Assembly (NCBI RefSeq): GCF_903181435.1 | Contig: NZ_CAEUHO010000004.1 | Span: forward strand, 62,001 to 126,000 | Reading direction: 5' to 3' | DNA length: 64,000 nucleotides | Origin: Bacteroides acidifaciens | GTDB lineage: Bacteria > Bacteroidota > Bacteroidia > Bacteroidales > Bacteroidaceae | Shown here: positions 54,221 through 63,226 of the stretch, piece by piece | Layout: each line of letters starts with the position of its first letter | Position numbering within the stretch: the first letter of the stretch is position 1 | Notes under the pieces: generated by a model | The model's input: the letters and a program-made list of their open reading frames with translations, nothing else | What the model was told of the DNA's origin: nothing | The model's database searches: none | Made by a program: the position numbers and the translations under genes

Positions 54221-56623
54221 TCATTCATGAATCGTAAAGCCACCGGTAAGGCGAATATCAGTAGAGGACGAGCCAATCATCACTTTAAATGTACCCGGTT
54301 CCACCACAAAATTCATATCCTTGTTCCACAAGCCCAAATCCTGGGGAGTTAATCGGAAATGTACCGTCTGCTCTTCTCCCGGTTTCAAAGTGATGCGTTC
54401 AAAACCTCGCAGTACCTTCACATAAGTAGTCACACTGCTTACCTCATCCCTTAGATAGAGTTGTACCACTTCATCCCCCACGCGACTTCCCACATTCTTT
54501 ACCTTGCAAGATACAGTGATGCCACCTTGCGTTCCTTGTCTTTCGGGAGTGATAACCAAGTCACGATATTCAAAAGCGGTATAGCTCAAACCATATCCGA
54601 AAGGGTAAAGAGCACCATATACCGAAGTCTCCGAAGCCTCATCCGAACCGGGCTTGAACGGGAAAGCAAACGGTATCTGCCCCACCGATTTAGGGAAAGT
54701 AACCGCCAAGCGCCCTCCGGGATTATAGTCGCCAAACAGAGCCTCTGCAACCGCCTGGCCGCCGAACTCACCAGGAAACCAGGCATGAAGAATAGCGGGA
54801 ACATACTTTTCCGCATAGTTGATACTGGCGGCACGTCCATCAATCATCACCAATACAACCGGTTTTCCTGTAGCACAAACAGCTTCCAACAATTCCTGTT
54901 GACGCCCCGGTAAGTCCAGACTCGTACGTGAACGGTCTTCACGAACCGTCAGTTCCGAGCCTCCCAAAACCATGATAACCACTTCCGCTTCACGTGCAGC
55001 AGCCAGTGCCTCTTCCATCATGTGCTTTTCTTCTTCCGTCTTCTCAAAAGGAAGTATCTCACTCTCCGGGAAATGAGGATCGACAATCTCGCATCCTTTC
55101 TTATATACCACAGAAGCATCCGGCAATAGCTCTCTGATTCCCTGATAAACCGTTTTTACCCGCGCATTAGCCGGACCATAACGGCAAATCAGTTGTTCGC
55201 GTTCATCTGCATTCGGGCCAATGACGGCTAACTTCGTATATGATTTCTTCAAAGGCAACAGCTGGTTCTCATTCTTCAATAATACCAATGACTGGCGGGC
55301 TACCTCTAATGATAAATCCTGATGTTCCTGGCAATGAACCACCTTTTCCGCCTGTTCGCCATTTCCTCTAAACGGATTATCAAACAGTCCCAGCCAAAAC
55401 TTAATACGCAGAATATCCGCTACCCGGTCATCGAGCGTCTTTTGCGATACCTTTCCTTCGGCAATGGCTTTCCGCAGAGGTATGATAAAATCTTCGGGAG
55501 CCGTGAAATGAGTACGGATATTGAGTCCTGCATTGACAGCCTGCGCTACTCCGTCAACTTCATCTGTCGCCACCTGATGCTTAGTCGTTATAAATTCTAC
55601 CGCTTCACTATCGGACACTACATACCCCTTGAAACCGTATTCCTGACGCAGAATACCTGTCAGAAACTTATGACTGCCGGTAATCGGTTCACCGTCATAA
55701 TCATTGTACGAACTCATTACGCCCAATGCGCCCGCCTCCGTAAATGCCACCCGGAACGGGTCCAGATACAGAGTACGCATTTCTCTCGGTGCTACATGAG
55801 GATCAGTGCGTGTCTTCCCGTCACGTCCTCCTACCGGTATGCTATATACAGCAAAGTGCTTGACCGTAGAAACCAGATTCTGCTTTTGCAGACTCATAAT
55901 CATCTGTTTTCCCAACTGTCCCACCAAGTATGGATCTTCTCCGTAAGTCTCCACAGCACGTCCCCAACGAGGGTCCTGCACGATATCGAGAATAGGAGAA
56001 TAGATATTGGTATATCCCAACGCATCGGCTTCTTTTGCTTCCGCCTCTCCGACACGGGCAATCAATTGCTTATTCCAGGTAGCTCCCTGTCCGATTTGCG
56101 AAGGGAAGTAAGTAGCCCGGTCATGGCACAATCCACGGATGCCTTCGTTAGTGAAGTCTACGGGAATGCCCAACCGTGTCTGTTCCACAAACCAGCGTTG
56201 GAGATCATGCTTCGTCTTTACATGCTTCGTATAGGGAAAAGAATATTCGGAACCGAACTCTCCCAATCCGTTGTGTTGTTCATCGATATTGCCGATTCCG
56301 TCTTTCCAAATTTCCAGTTTCCACCCTTCGACAGGTACGGCCTCCTTCAACACCCGTCCCGAACCATAAAGGGTAGCCATTTGGCAGGTCTTTTCTTCCA
56401 CCGTCATTTGGTTCAGCAAGTCTTGCACACGCGCTTCCACAGGAGCACTCGGATCTTCGTAAACATCCATCCTGCCATTCTTATTGAAATCAATCCAGCC
56501 TTTGCGATAGATTCCGTTCTTGGGAGTGGCAGAAACAGAAGGGCTGTTGAAAGCCGCAGCAGATATATTTAAAACCGTGGCAGAGCAAATAGCCCAGGTA
56601 GTGACTTTTAAAAATGTCTTCAT
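54221..56623 (-). CDS. GH3 beta-glycosidase
   Basis: An 800-residue secreted enzyme with a signal peptide (TTWAICSATVLNISAAA). An EF-hand-like stretch, DFNKNGRMDVYEDP (about 45-58), precedes the (beta/alpha)8 domain. That domain has TVKHFAVYS (Lys255, His256) and the nucleophile Asp338 in GYVVSDSEAVEF. The GH3 C-terminal alpha/beta sandwich starts at RQSLVLLKNENQLLPL and has VREDRSRTSLDLPG with the likely acid/base. A fibronectin III-like domain ends the protein. It removes terminal beta-linked glucose, xylose or a similar sugar. Substrate specificity is not readable from sequence. It is within a tight minus-strand operon. Confidence 0.92.
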   Translation of the reverse strand: MKTFLKVTTWAICSATVLNISAAAFNSPSVSATPKNGIYRKGWIDFNKNGRMDVYEDPSAPVEARVQDLLNQMTVEEKTCQMATLYGSGRVLKEAVPVEGWKLEIWKDGIGNIDEQHNGLGEFGSEYSFPYTKHVKTKHDLQRWFVEQTRLGIPVDFTNEGIRGLCHDRATYFPSQIGQGATWNKQLIARVGEAEAKEADALGYTNIYSPILDIVQDPRWGRAVETYGEDPYLVGQLGKQMIMSLQKQNLVSTVKHFAVYSIPVGGRDGKTRTDPHVAPREMRTLYLDPFRVAFTEAGALGVMSSYNDYDGEPITGSHKFLTGILRQEYGFKGYVVSDSEAVEFITTKHQVATDEVDGVAQAVNAGLNIRTHFTAPEDFIIPLRKAIAEGKVSQKTLDDRVADILRIKFWLGLFDNPFRGNGEQAEKVVHCQEHQDLSLEVARQSLVLLKNENQLLPLKKSYTKLAVIGPNADEREQLICRYGPANARVKTVYQGIRELLPDASVVYKKGCEIVDPHFPESEILPFEKTEEEKHMMEEALAAAREAEVVIMVLGGSELTVREDRSRTSLDLPGRQQELLEAVCATGKPVVLVMIDGRAASINYAEKYVPAILHAWFPGEFGGQAVAEALFGDYNPGGRLAVTFPKSVGQIPFAFPFKPGSDEASETSVYGALYPFGYGLSYTAFEYRDLVITPERQGTQGGITVSCKVKNVGSRVGDEVVQLYLRDEVSSVTTYVKVLRGFERITLKPGEEQTVHFRLTPQDLGLWNKDMNFVVEPGTFKVMIGSSSTDIRLTGGFTIHE

Positions 56624-56647
56624 GTGATTCCAGTCTTCAGTTTATAC

Positions 56648-57796
56648 TTATGATTGAGCTTTCAGCAGTTGATACTGGTCGTAAAACATAATGGCGACTC
56701 CATATCCGAACGGACGGTCATTCACAACCCCACGATTATAATAGTAGTCCTTATCACCGATACAAGTGCCGGCACATACATTCTTCATCACCAGATACTC
56801 TCCTTTCTTCATCAGGCTATGTTCCTGCAAACCGTTATAAGCACGTTCCACTACCGGCAGATAGGTGTCGGCAGGCAACAGCCCGTTTCTGATTCCCGCT
56901 GTGATAGCGTATGCGAACATCGCTGTGCAGGAACTTTCGATAAAGTTTCCTTCCTCGCCCGGATAAACAGGCAATTGATACCAATGTCCATTCTTTTGAT
57001 CCTGTACATGGGCCAATGTATTCATCATTTTGAGGTATTTCTCTTTCAACTGTTCATATTCTGGCATTTGTTTCGGCATAAGCTCAAGGATATTCACCAG
57101 TGTCATGGTAATCCATCCGTTGCCTCTGCCCCAGAATTCATTATTTCTCCGATAAGGATTATCCGCCCATCCCAACAGGCAACAAGGGTCGACCGTAGAA
57201 ATAGAATCATTATCCCAACCATGATACCACAAGCCTGTTTCCGGATCTTCCAGTTTCTCGGCGTGCGCATTGATTTGGAAAATGGCTTCTTTCAGAAACT
57301 TCTCATCCCCTGTCAGTTTATACATCTGCATCAAAAACTCGCTTACCATATAGACAGTATCATCCCACAATTCGATCACTTCTTCACGATGAGAGATTCC
57401 TCCGTTAGTAGATCGCGGGATATTACAATAATCCTTATAGACATCAAAAGCTTTTTCCTTATATATCTCTTCCCCTGTGGCCTGCGCCAGATAAGCCATT
57501 CCGAAGCCGGAAGCCACTGCATTAGGATGCAGCCCGTTCACATCGCCCATTGTATGTTCCATCGCCTCGCGCACATAAACAAACATCTGTTCTGTTGCGA
57601 TATTATTCTCACAACGTTCAATGGCAGCTTTCAAGAAAATGGCTTCATTCCAGTTCCACACATACTTGTTAGCAGGCATATAAGATTCTATCACATAGCG
57701 GTTTAATTCATCTCCCCAGGTATTCGCTTTCTTATCTGTTGCACATGATGAAAGCATGCTTACAACGATAAGCAATAAAAATATTTGTTTCTTCAT
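56648..57796 (-). CDS. GH105 unsaturated-uronate hydrolase family, lipoprotein
   Basis: A 382-residue lipoprotein (lipobox SSC, Cys18). The (alpha/alpha)6 barrel of GH105/GH88 is evident: VNGLHPNAVASGFGMAYLA, ELWDDTVYM with the catalytic Asp at 145/146, ETGLWYHGW, and FWGRGNGWITMTLVNIL. GH105 enzymes hydrate and remove unsaturated uronic acids left by polysaccharide lyases, classically on rhamnogalacturonan oligosaccharides. No acidic export signal follows the Cys, so it should be periplasmic. It is 11 bases after the DUF4861 gene and 24 bases before the GH3 gene. Confidence 0.88.
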   Translation of the reverse strand: MKKQIFLLLIVVSMLSSCATDKKANTWGDELNRYVIESYMPANKYVWNWNEAIFLKAAIERCENNIATEQMFVYVREAMEHTMGDVNGLHPNAVASGFGMAYLAQATGEEIYKEKAFDVYKDYCNIPRSTNGGISHREEVIELWDDTVYMVSEFLMQMYKLTGDEKFLKEAIFQINAHAEKLEDPETGLWYHGWDNDSISTVDPCCLLGWADNPYRRNNEFWGRGNGWITMTLVNILELMPKQMPEYEQLKEKYLKMMNTLAHVQDQKNGHWYQLPVYPGEEGNFIESSCTAMFAYAITAGIRNGLLPADTYLPVVERAYNGLQEHSLMKKGEYLVMKNVCAGTCIGDKDYYYNRGVVNDRPFGYGVAIMFYDQYQLLKAQS

Positions 57797-57807
57797 TTCT
57801 TCTTATC

Positions 57808-59076
57808 TTATTTGATGGTTATAATTACAGGATGATTCAAGTGATCGGCATAGGTATCAATTAAGCGGATGAAATCTTCTCGTTCGGAAAAACTGTCCAC
57901 ACCAAGTTCCCAACCAGCATATACCTGATAGTGATAGCCTTTCTCTCCCGATTTCAGTTTGGCACACCATGTCTTAAGGATTCCGCTTCCTGTGTCGGGG
58001 GTATGGAAGGTTTCTATCAGTTGTTCCTGCGGAATCAGTAAGGCCATTCCTAATTCATAGTCCTTATTAACCGTCTGCTTATCATGAGTAATCATGGAAA
58101 TCCACTTCCCATCATATTGCTTCTCCACAGGTTCCTTTGTGTTGTTATTGGCCACAATACCCGTTACTAATACCGCATTTTCAGTAAGCGGCGAGATCCG
58201 GATATCTTCTTCGTGTCCTTGTTTTCCCGCCCATATCGTCACCGTTTCATGAACGTCGATTTTTGTTCCCAATACATCCCAGCCAATAAAGTCTAACCGA
58301 AACATTGAGCGTACCGGACCTTCCGTGATTATCTCAAAGTGAGAGGAGTCGATGATATCCACCGTATCTTTAGACTCCACTCCCATACGCACCAACGTAT
58401 CCGGCAACTGAAGGGCGAGCCCACCCAAACCAAAAGAATTGGCCGCACTCAAAATGTCGCATCCCCACTCTCTTAATACCTGATAGGTGTTATCCGGGTA
58501 TCCGTCCGCACGGATACCTACTGTATCCAGCACCATCTCCGATATTCTCTTACCAAACAGATCCCGACAGTTCCGCCCGTCGAAATAGTGGCGGAAAGCT
58601 ATTTTATCATTTTCCCATGCCGGTCCATCCATCTGATAAGGATAATTCACAGATCTAGGTAAGTTATGTTTGCCATGCATATCAAATGCCAGTTCCTCCA
58701 CGTGCCCGGGAGAAGTCATTTTCCCATAACGAATATTGGTACGTCTTTCAAAAACTGGATAATCAGATACAGAAACCCACTCTACCATCAGTTCAACCTT
58801 TTCTTCTCCTTTCAGGGTATATACAAAAGCCAATTCATCCCACACACCGTCCCGATCAATATCATCAACCTGACAGGGAACGTATGTACCGTCCAGCTTC
58901 TTCACTACGGGAACCAGGCTCTCACTGGCAGCTTTCAACTCCGCACGTGAAAGTTTGAAACTTTCATCTACACGCTCTTTATTTATCGGATTCTGTAACA
59001 CAATGGTAGTTGCGGCTTTCTCCTGACAAGAGGAGAAACTGACGAGCAAAGCACACAGAATATAGATGATTCTCAT
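57808..59076 (-). CDS. DUF4861 domain lipoprotein
   Basis: A 422-residue lipoprotein (lipobox SSC, Cys17). The sequence VPVVKKLDGTYVPCQVDDIDRDGVWDELAFVYTL and the later GKRISEMVLDTVGIRADGY match DUF4861, a beta-rich family common in pectin and uronate PULs next to GH105 and GH88. The activity of the family is not established. A family of lyases or a binding protein are both possible. It lies between GH105 and the 1368-residue protein with gaps of only 11 and 22 bases. Confidence 0.8.
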   Translation of the reverse strand: MRIIYILCALLVSFSSCQEKAATTIVLQNPINKERVDESFKLSRAELKAASESLVPVVKKLDGTYVPCQVDDIDRDGVWDELAFVYTLKGEEKVELMVEWVSVSDYPVFERRTNIRYGKMTSPGHVEELAFDMHGKHNLPRSVNYPYQMDGPAWENDKIAFRHYFDGRNCRDLFGKRISEMVLDTVGIRADGYPDNTYQVLREWGCDILSAANSFGLGGLALQLPDTLVRMGVESKDTVDIIDSSHFEIITEGPVRSMFRLDFIGWDVLGTKIDVHETVTIWAGKQGHEEDIRISPLTENAVLVTGIVANNNTKEPVEKQYDGKWISMITHDKQTVNKDYELGMALLIPQEQLIETFHTPDTGSGILKTWCAKLKSGEKGYHYQVYAGWELGVDSFSEREDFIRLIDTYADHLNHPVIITIK

Positions 59077-59098
59077 TGCACCTCTAATAGATTGGTTA

Positions 59099-62000
59099 TT
59101 AATCGGGATAATATTTCTCCAGTGACATAGGCTCCGGCATATACGGTGGCATCCAGAATGCGGACTGACGTTTGAACTTCAAAGCCGTAGCCGGATACCA
59201 GTTCTTCCACGAAGCCGGATCAGTATTCTCTATCGGAGACAAAGTTCCTTCTCCATTCCCATTGACAGCGGAAACAGCATACTCATATATGGTCAGATTC
59301 TCCCTGTTCTGCAAACGATTATCCAACGAACCGGGCATATTGAAGGCTTTCCGAACACCTTGAACTGTCTTATCAGTAAAGCAGTTTGCCTTTCCTTCAT
59401 AGATTTTCCGGAATTCAGTTTCACCTTTCACTCTCCGGTACAAACGATACTGCTGTACGCCAAGAACTCTGCCCCACGATAATGTCACGCAGTTATCATT
59501 GAGTTTCATCCAAATACCCTCCGGATAGTGGGGTGCTTTATCAGTAATATAAACCGGATATTCCTGTGCAAAAGAAGCCTCCCTCTTTCCATTCATGGCA
59601 ACAACCCGAACATGAATTTTACCTTCATAACCATTTTTGGATAACTTATAAGGAGATTGATTCGTCGTTTTCACCGCTTTCCAGTTCTTTCCACCATCAA
59701 CCGAAACTTCCAGCCGCACCGTCTTCATCCGATTCGGATTTTCCCACTCAACCGATAACTGATTCTTTTCGTACGTTACATTCGTTATTTTAGCAGGTAG
59801 CGGCATAGCCTTTCCTGTGGTATACTCCCATGTATGTTCACCCTGTGGTAATGTCACCACTGCCTGTCCTGCCTTCACGCTGACAGGTTGAGCTACACCA
59901 TCGATATAGAAAACTCCTTTAGTTGTCAGTCCCGAAAGAGTCATCTCGGTGGCTTTCAAAACCTTAAACATACCCGACAAAGTTCCATCAACCGCACGGG
60001 TCACGGCAACAGCCGCATCCGGTTCTCTCTTCAATGACAAACTTAAACCGTCTGCTGAAATCTTTGTACCTTTGATTAAAGCTAGTTGCAGACTGCCATC
60101 CTTCATCCGGCGAATCACTCCTGCCTTGCCTTCAAATGTTTCTTGCTCCGTGTGATATTCCAAATCCTTTCCTGCACGGAACACCAAATCTTCACTTTGC
60201 GGAGCACGGATGCCTACTACTCCTTCCGGGTAAGCATCTTTCTTAGCCGGAATGAAATCGGTTACATCTTTCGTTTCCAATAAAGGAATATTCTTCATGC
60301 TCCCCCGCAAGGGCGTCACTTTACCTTTCTTATGAGAAACCAATGTCAGCAGCGAACCGAAGGCATCCCGATAAAAGCCTTTGGATGTAACAGTTTGTGC
60401 AGTTGTCCAGTAATCATTACGTGCCGGTTTGGACAAGAAAGTAATTTGGGGATAATCAAATCCTTTTCCTGTAAACCAGGAGAAACGATGTGCTGCCCGC
60501 CAATTAGTTCCTGTTTCATCAAAGATCAGATAGTAATCCGTACCAACAAGCAAGATACTGCGGGACTGGTATTCAGGCCAGCTATATAAATCTGTTCCGG
60601 TAGCAGGTAACAGTTCCGCAAACTGCGCAATACCCAGATCATAGAGTGGAGCAGTCAACTCATTCATACCGATCGTACGGAACTCTCCGTTCTTCATCAC
60701 ACCGAAGTTGGTGATCCCATCCAAATTATTCGTCACATGGTCACCGGCATTTTCATTCTCATGACCGGTGAAAAGTTGTCCCTGCACATAAAAATAGATG
60801 CCACCGGAATTTCCCTGTGCCTGATTTCCCCAACGATAATTAGGTCCTTTGTCCACTTGTTCCAAATGGATAGACAATTCTTCCGGCGTGTCCACACCCG
60901 CCCGGAGCACAATACCATGCCCTACATATTTACAGCTTTTCAGATGCGGGTTCGTTCCGGCATTATTTACTGTATGCATCTGCTTATACACCTCCGTCCA
61001 ATCCGAATTATTCGGTTTATGCTCCAGTTCTTTACCCAGCTTGCCAGCCCAAAAGATATTCTCTGCCACTATCGGATCGTAGTTAAATAGCCATTCTCCC
61101 AATTCCATCAACGAAGAAGGACGATCGAAAGTCGTTCCTCCCCCATGTGCGCCGTGAGCAGGATACTGGCGAGTGAAATGTTCTCCGTCCAATGCATCTC
61201 CCGGCTTCCATCCTTGCGGATAACCCGGCTTCGCATCTTTTATATTTCGATAATTATAGACAGGAGCAGTCAGCATATCCACCAACCATTTACCTCTCTC
61301 CGCCATATACGGGCTGGCAAACCGGTTCTTACCATCATACAATTCACTTGCTATATTAGAGTGACCTGTTGGACGAAGATAAGCCCAGTTGTAGACGCCC
61401 AAGCTCTCTACCCAGCGTCCGCCTTTTCCTTCAAAAGCTTTCACCTCGGGGCGTGTGTAGAATAGACCGTAAATTTCCAGACATTTCTCAAAGAAGTCTC
61501 CCCACTCCTTAGCCATCGGATGTTCCGGGAATAAATAAGATACCTGCATAGGAACACACCAACCATCGGCCGCCATATTTGCCGTACCCGCCAATGAGGT
61601 ACGGATAGCATTCATCTCTTCGAGCATATTGACGTATCCCCCCATTATAAATAGGGCATTCACAGTCTTCCGTTGTTTCTCGGTCAACTTACGGGCATGA
61701 AACAGATAACCTTCTACCAATTTAGAATATACCGGACGGTGTTCTATTGAATGAATACCCGGATAAAAGTTCAACCCCATCGGATAATAAGCGAAAGCGG
61801 ATGAGATCACACTCTTATAGAAACTCTCCGGAGTCAGCTTAGTGACATCGGTAAACAGGTTTTCCGGCTGTTTCCTGTCATCCGGATATTCCAGTTCCCA
61901 GTCCTTAACCTTATCCAAGCTCAAGGAAGCATATTGCTGATGTAGCATCTGTGCATAGCGATAGGACAGAAACTCCGATCGATGTGCACCACCATTAGCG

Positions 62001-63205
62001 GCAATCTTATCGATGCGTTTATTAAACTCTTTTACTGCTTGCTGACCTTGCTCTTCCGAAAAGAAGGCAATTGCAGTAGAACGACTTCCGTTCACGAGCG
62101 GATATTTAAAATATAACTTCTTCTGATTGTACCGGAAATAAATACTTAAATCGGGAGTCGGCTGCCAGATTCCATATTGACGGTCGTCCCACTTTTGATG
62201 ATCATATACAAATACCCCCAGTTCATCCGCATTCTTCCCTTCTTCCCAAAAAGACATAATCGGAGTCTGCTCTCTCACTGAATTTCCACCAAATGGAGAA
62301 ATACGATAAATCATCTCCTTGGAAGGATCTTCTATCCAGCCCATTCCCGTCCAATGAGGATCTTCCTGCGAATAGCTGGTATGAACAGGTGCATCGATAC
62401 CCACCCATTGCGATGCTTTGTCGAATACCCGGTCCCACTGCGTTCCGAAACGTTTGACAGGAGCAAAATCCTCCCAACACATATCTAGATATACCTGATC
62501 TTCTTTCGACAGATTATTCATCTCTTCTTCCAAGATAACGAACGGATAACCTTGCACCACTTTTACACGAGCGATATAAGTAGCATTCCCTTCCAGATAA
62601 TACTTCACCTGATATGTAACAAACAGATCACCTTTTTCCACAGGAATAGTCTCTATCCGTTCAATCTTTTTCCGGCCAGCATATAATACATTATTTCCTA
62701 TCTTTCGTTCACCTTTGCGAAGCGAGATAATGGGAGCCGGAGCTTTTACCACCCCGGCTGCCTGTGAACCTGGAATATACACAACCAACTCCTCATTGCC
62801 TATTGAAAACTGATTTCCTTCTGACGATACTTTCAACGGACGTTCCACCGCAACAGGTCGGGAACCTGTCGCAGTAAATTCATATTGAAACGATCCTCCT
62901 TGCGGCAACACCGCAAAGAAACTTACCGTAGCGTTATACAACAGTCCGTTCTTTACCACCTTTTCCGATAATTGGAAAGGAACAGACTTGTTTTTTATTT
63001 TATCGATCAATGAAAGCGCATCCTCTTTCACTCCTCCTTCAAAAACGACCGGATAATTTACCAGAGTTCTCGGCCAATTATAAGTTGCAATATCAATCAC
63101 ATCCTGTTTTTCGAACCGGACGGATTTCCCGGCAGACATTCTTACCTGTGCCTGCAAGCATACTGCCAATACAATGAATACTACAAACAGAATACGTGTT
63201 TTCAT
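59099..63205 (-). CDS. Very large secreted toroid-type protein with C-terminal FnIII-like domains; candidate lyase
   Basis: A 1368-residue secreted protein with a signal peptide (ILFVVFIVLAVCLQA). The N-terminal beta-rich part (about 25-430) resembles the RIFT/jelly-roll domains of PcRGLX/YetA-type exo-lyases and DUF4861. The middle, about 440-800, is helical and toroid-like (SFYKSVISSAFAYYPMGLNFYPG; HSNIASELYDGKNRF; GAHGGGTTFDRPSSLMELGEWL). A beta-sandwich follows (HLEQVDKGPNYRWGNQAQGNSGGIYFY). The last 250 residues hold two fibronectin III-like domains (VRLEVSVDGGKNWK; CVTLSWGRVLGVQQYRLYRR). I cannot place it in a family. It is probably a polysaccharide lyase that provides substrate for the flanking GH105 enzymes. 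Confidence 0.62.
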   Translation of the reverse strand: MKTRILFVVFIVLAVCLQAQVRMSAGKSVRFEKQDVIDIATYNWPRTLVNYPVVFEGGVKEDALSLIDKIKNKSVPFQLSEKVVKNGLLYNATVSFFAVLPQGGSFQYEFTATGSRPVAVERPLKVSSEGNQFSIGNEELVVYIPGSQAAGVVKAPAPIISLRKGERKIGNNVLYAGRKKIERIETIPVEKGDLFVTYQVKYYLEGNATYIARVKVVQGYPFVILEEEMNNLSKEDQVYLDMCWEDFAPVKRFGTQWDRVFDKASQWVGIDAPVHTSYSQEDPHWTGMGWIEDPSKEMIYRISPFGGNSVREQTPIMSFWEEGKNADELGVFVYDHQKWDDRQYGIWQPTPDLSIYFRYNQKKLYFKYPLVNGSRSTAIAFFSEEQGQQAVKEFNKRIDKIAANGGAHRSEFLSYRYAQMLHQQYASLSLDKVKDWELEYPDDRKQPENLFTDVTKLTPESFYKSVISSAFAYYPMGLNFYPGIHSIEHRPVYSKLVEGYLFHARKLTEKQRKTVNALFIMGGYVNMLEEMNAIRTSLAGTANMAADGWCVPMQVSYLFPEHPMAKEWGDFFEKCLEIYGLFYTRPEVKAFEGKGGRWVESLGVYNWAYLRPTGHSNIASELYDGKNRFASPYMAERGKWLVDMLTAPVYNYRNIKDAKPGYPQGWKPGDALDGEHFTRQYPAHGAHGGGTTFDRPSSLMELGEWLFNYDPIVAENIFWAGKLGKELEHKPNNSDWTEVYKQMHTVNNAGTNPHLKSCKYVGHGIVLRAGVDTPEELSIHLEQVDKGPNYRWGNQAQGNSGGIYFYVQGQLFTGHENENAGDHVTNNLDGITNFGVMKNGEFRTIGMNELTAPLYDLGIAQFAELLPATGTDLYSWPEYQSRSILLVGTDYYLIFDETGTNWRAAHRFSWFTGKGFDYPQITFLSKPARNDYWTTAQTVTSKGFYRDAFGSLLTLVSHKKGKVTPLRGSMKNIPLLETKDVTDFIPAKKDAYPEGVVGIRAPQSEDLVFRAGKDLEYHTEQETFEGKAGVIRRMKDGSLQLALIKGTKISADGLSLSLKREPDAAVAVTRAVDGTLSGMFKVLKATEMTLSGLTTKGVFYIDGVAQPVSVKAGQAVVTLPQGEHTWEYTTGKAMPLPAKITNVTYEKNQLSVEWENPNRMKTVRLEVSVDGGKNWKAVKTTNQSPYKLSKNGYEGKIHVRVVAMNGKREASFAQEYPVYITDKAPHYPEGIWMKLNDNCVTLSWGRVLGVQQYRLYRRVKGETEFRKIYEGKANCFTDKTVQGVRKAFNMPGSLDNRLQNRENLTIYEYAVSAVNGNGEGTLSPIENTDPASWKNWYPATALKFKRQSAFWMPPYMPEPMSLEKYYPD

Positions 63206-63226
63206 GGTCTAAAATATTATCAATCT

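Noticed and set aside
54586..56572. Long plus-strand ORFs opposite the GH3 and GH105 genes
   Set aside because: They are antisense shadows of well-supported minus-strand enzymes and have no domain or start signals.
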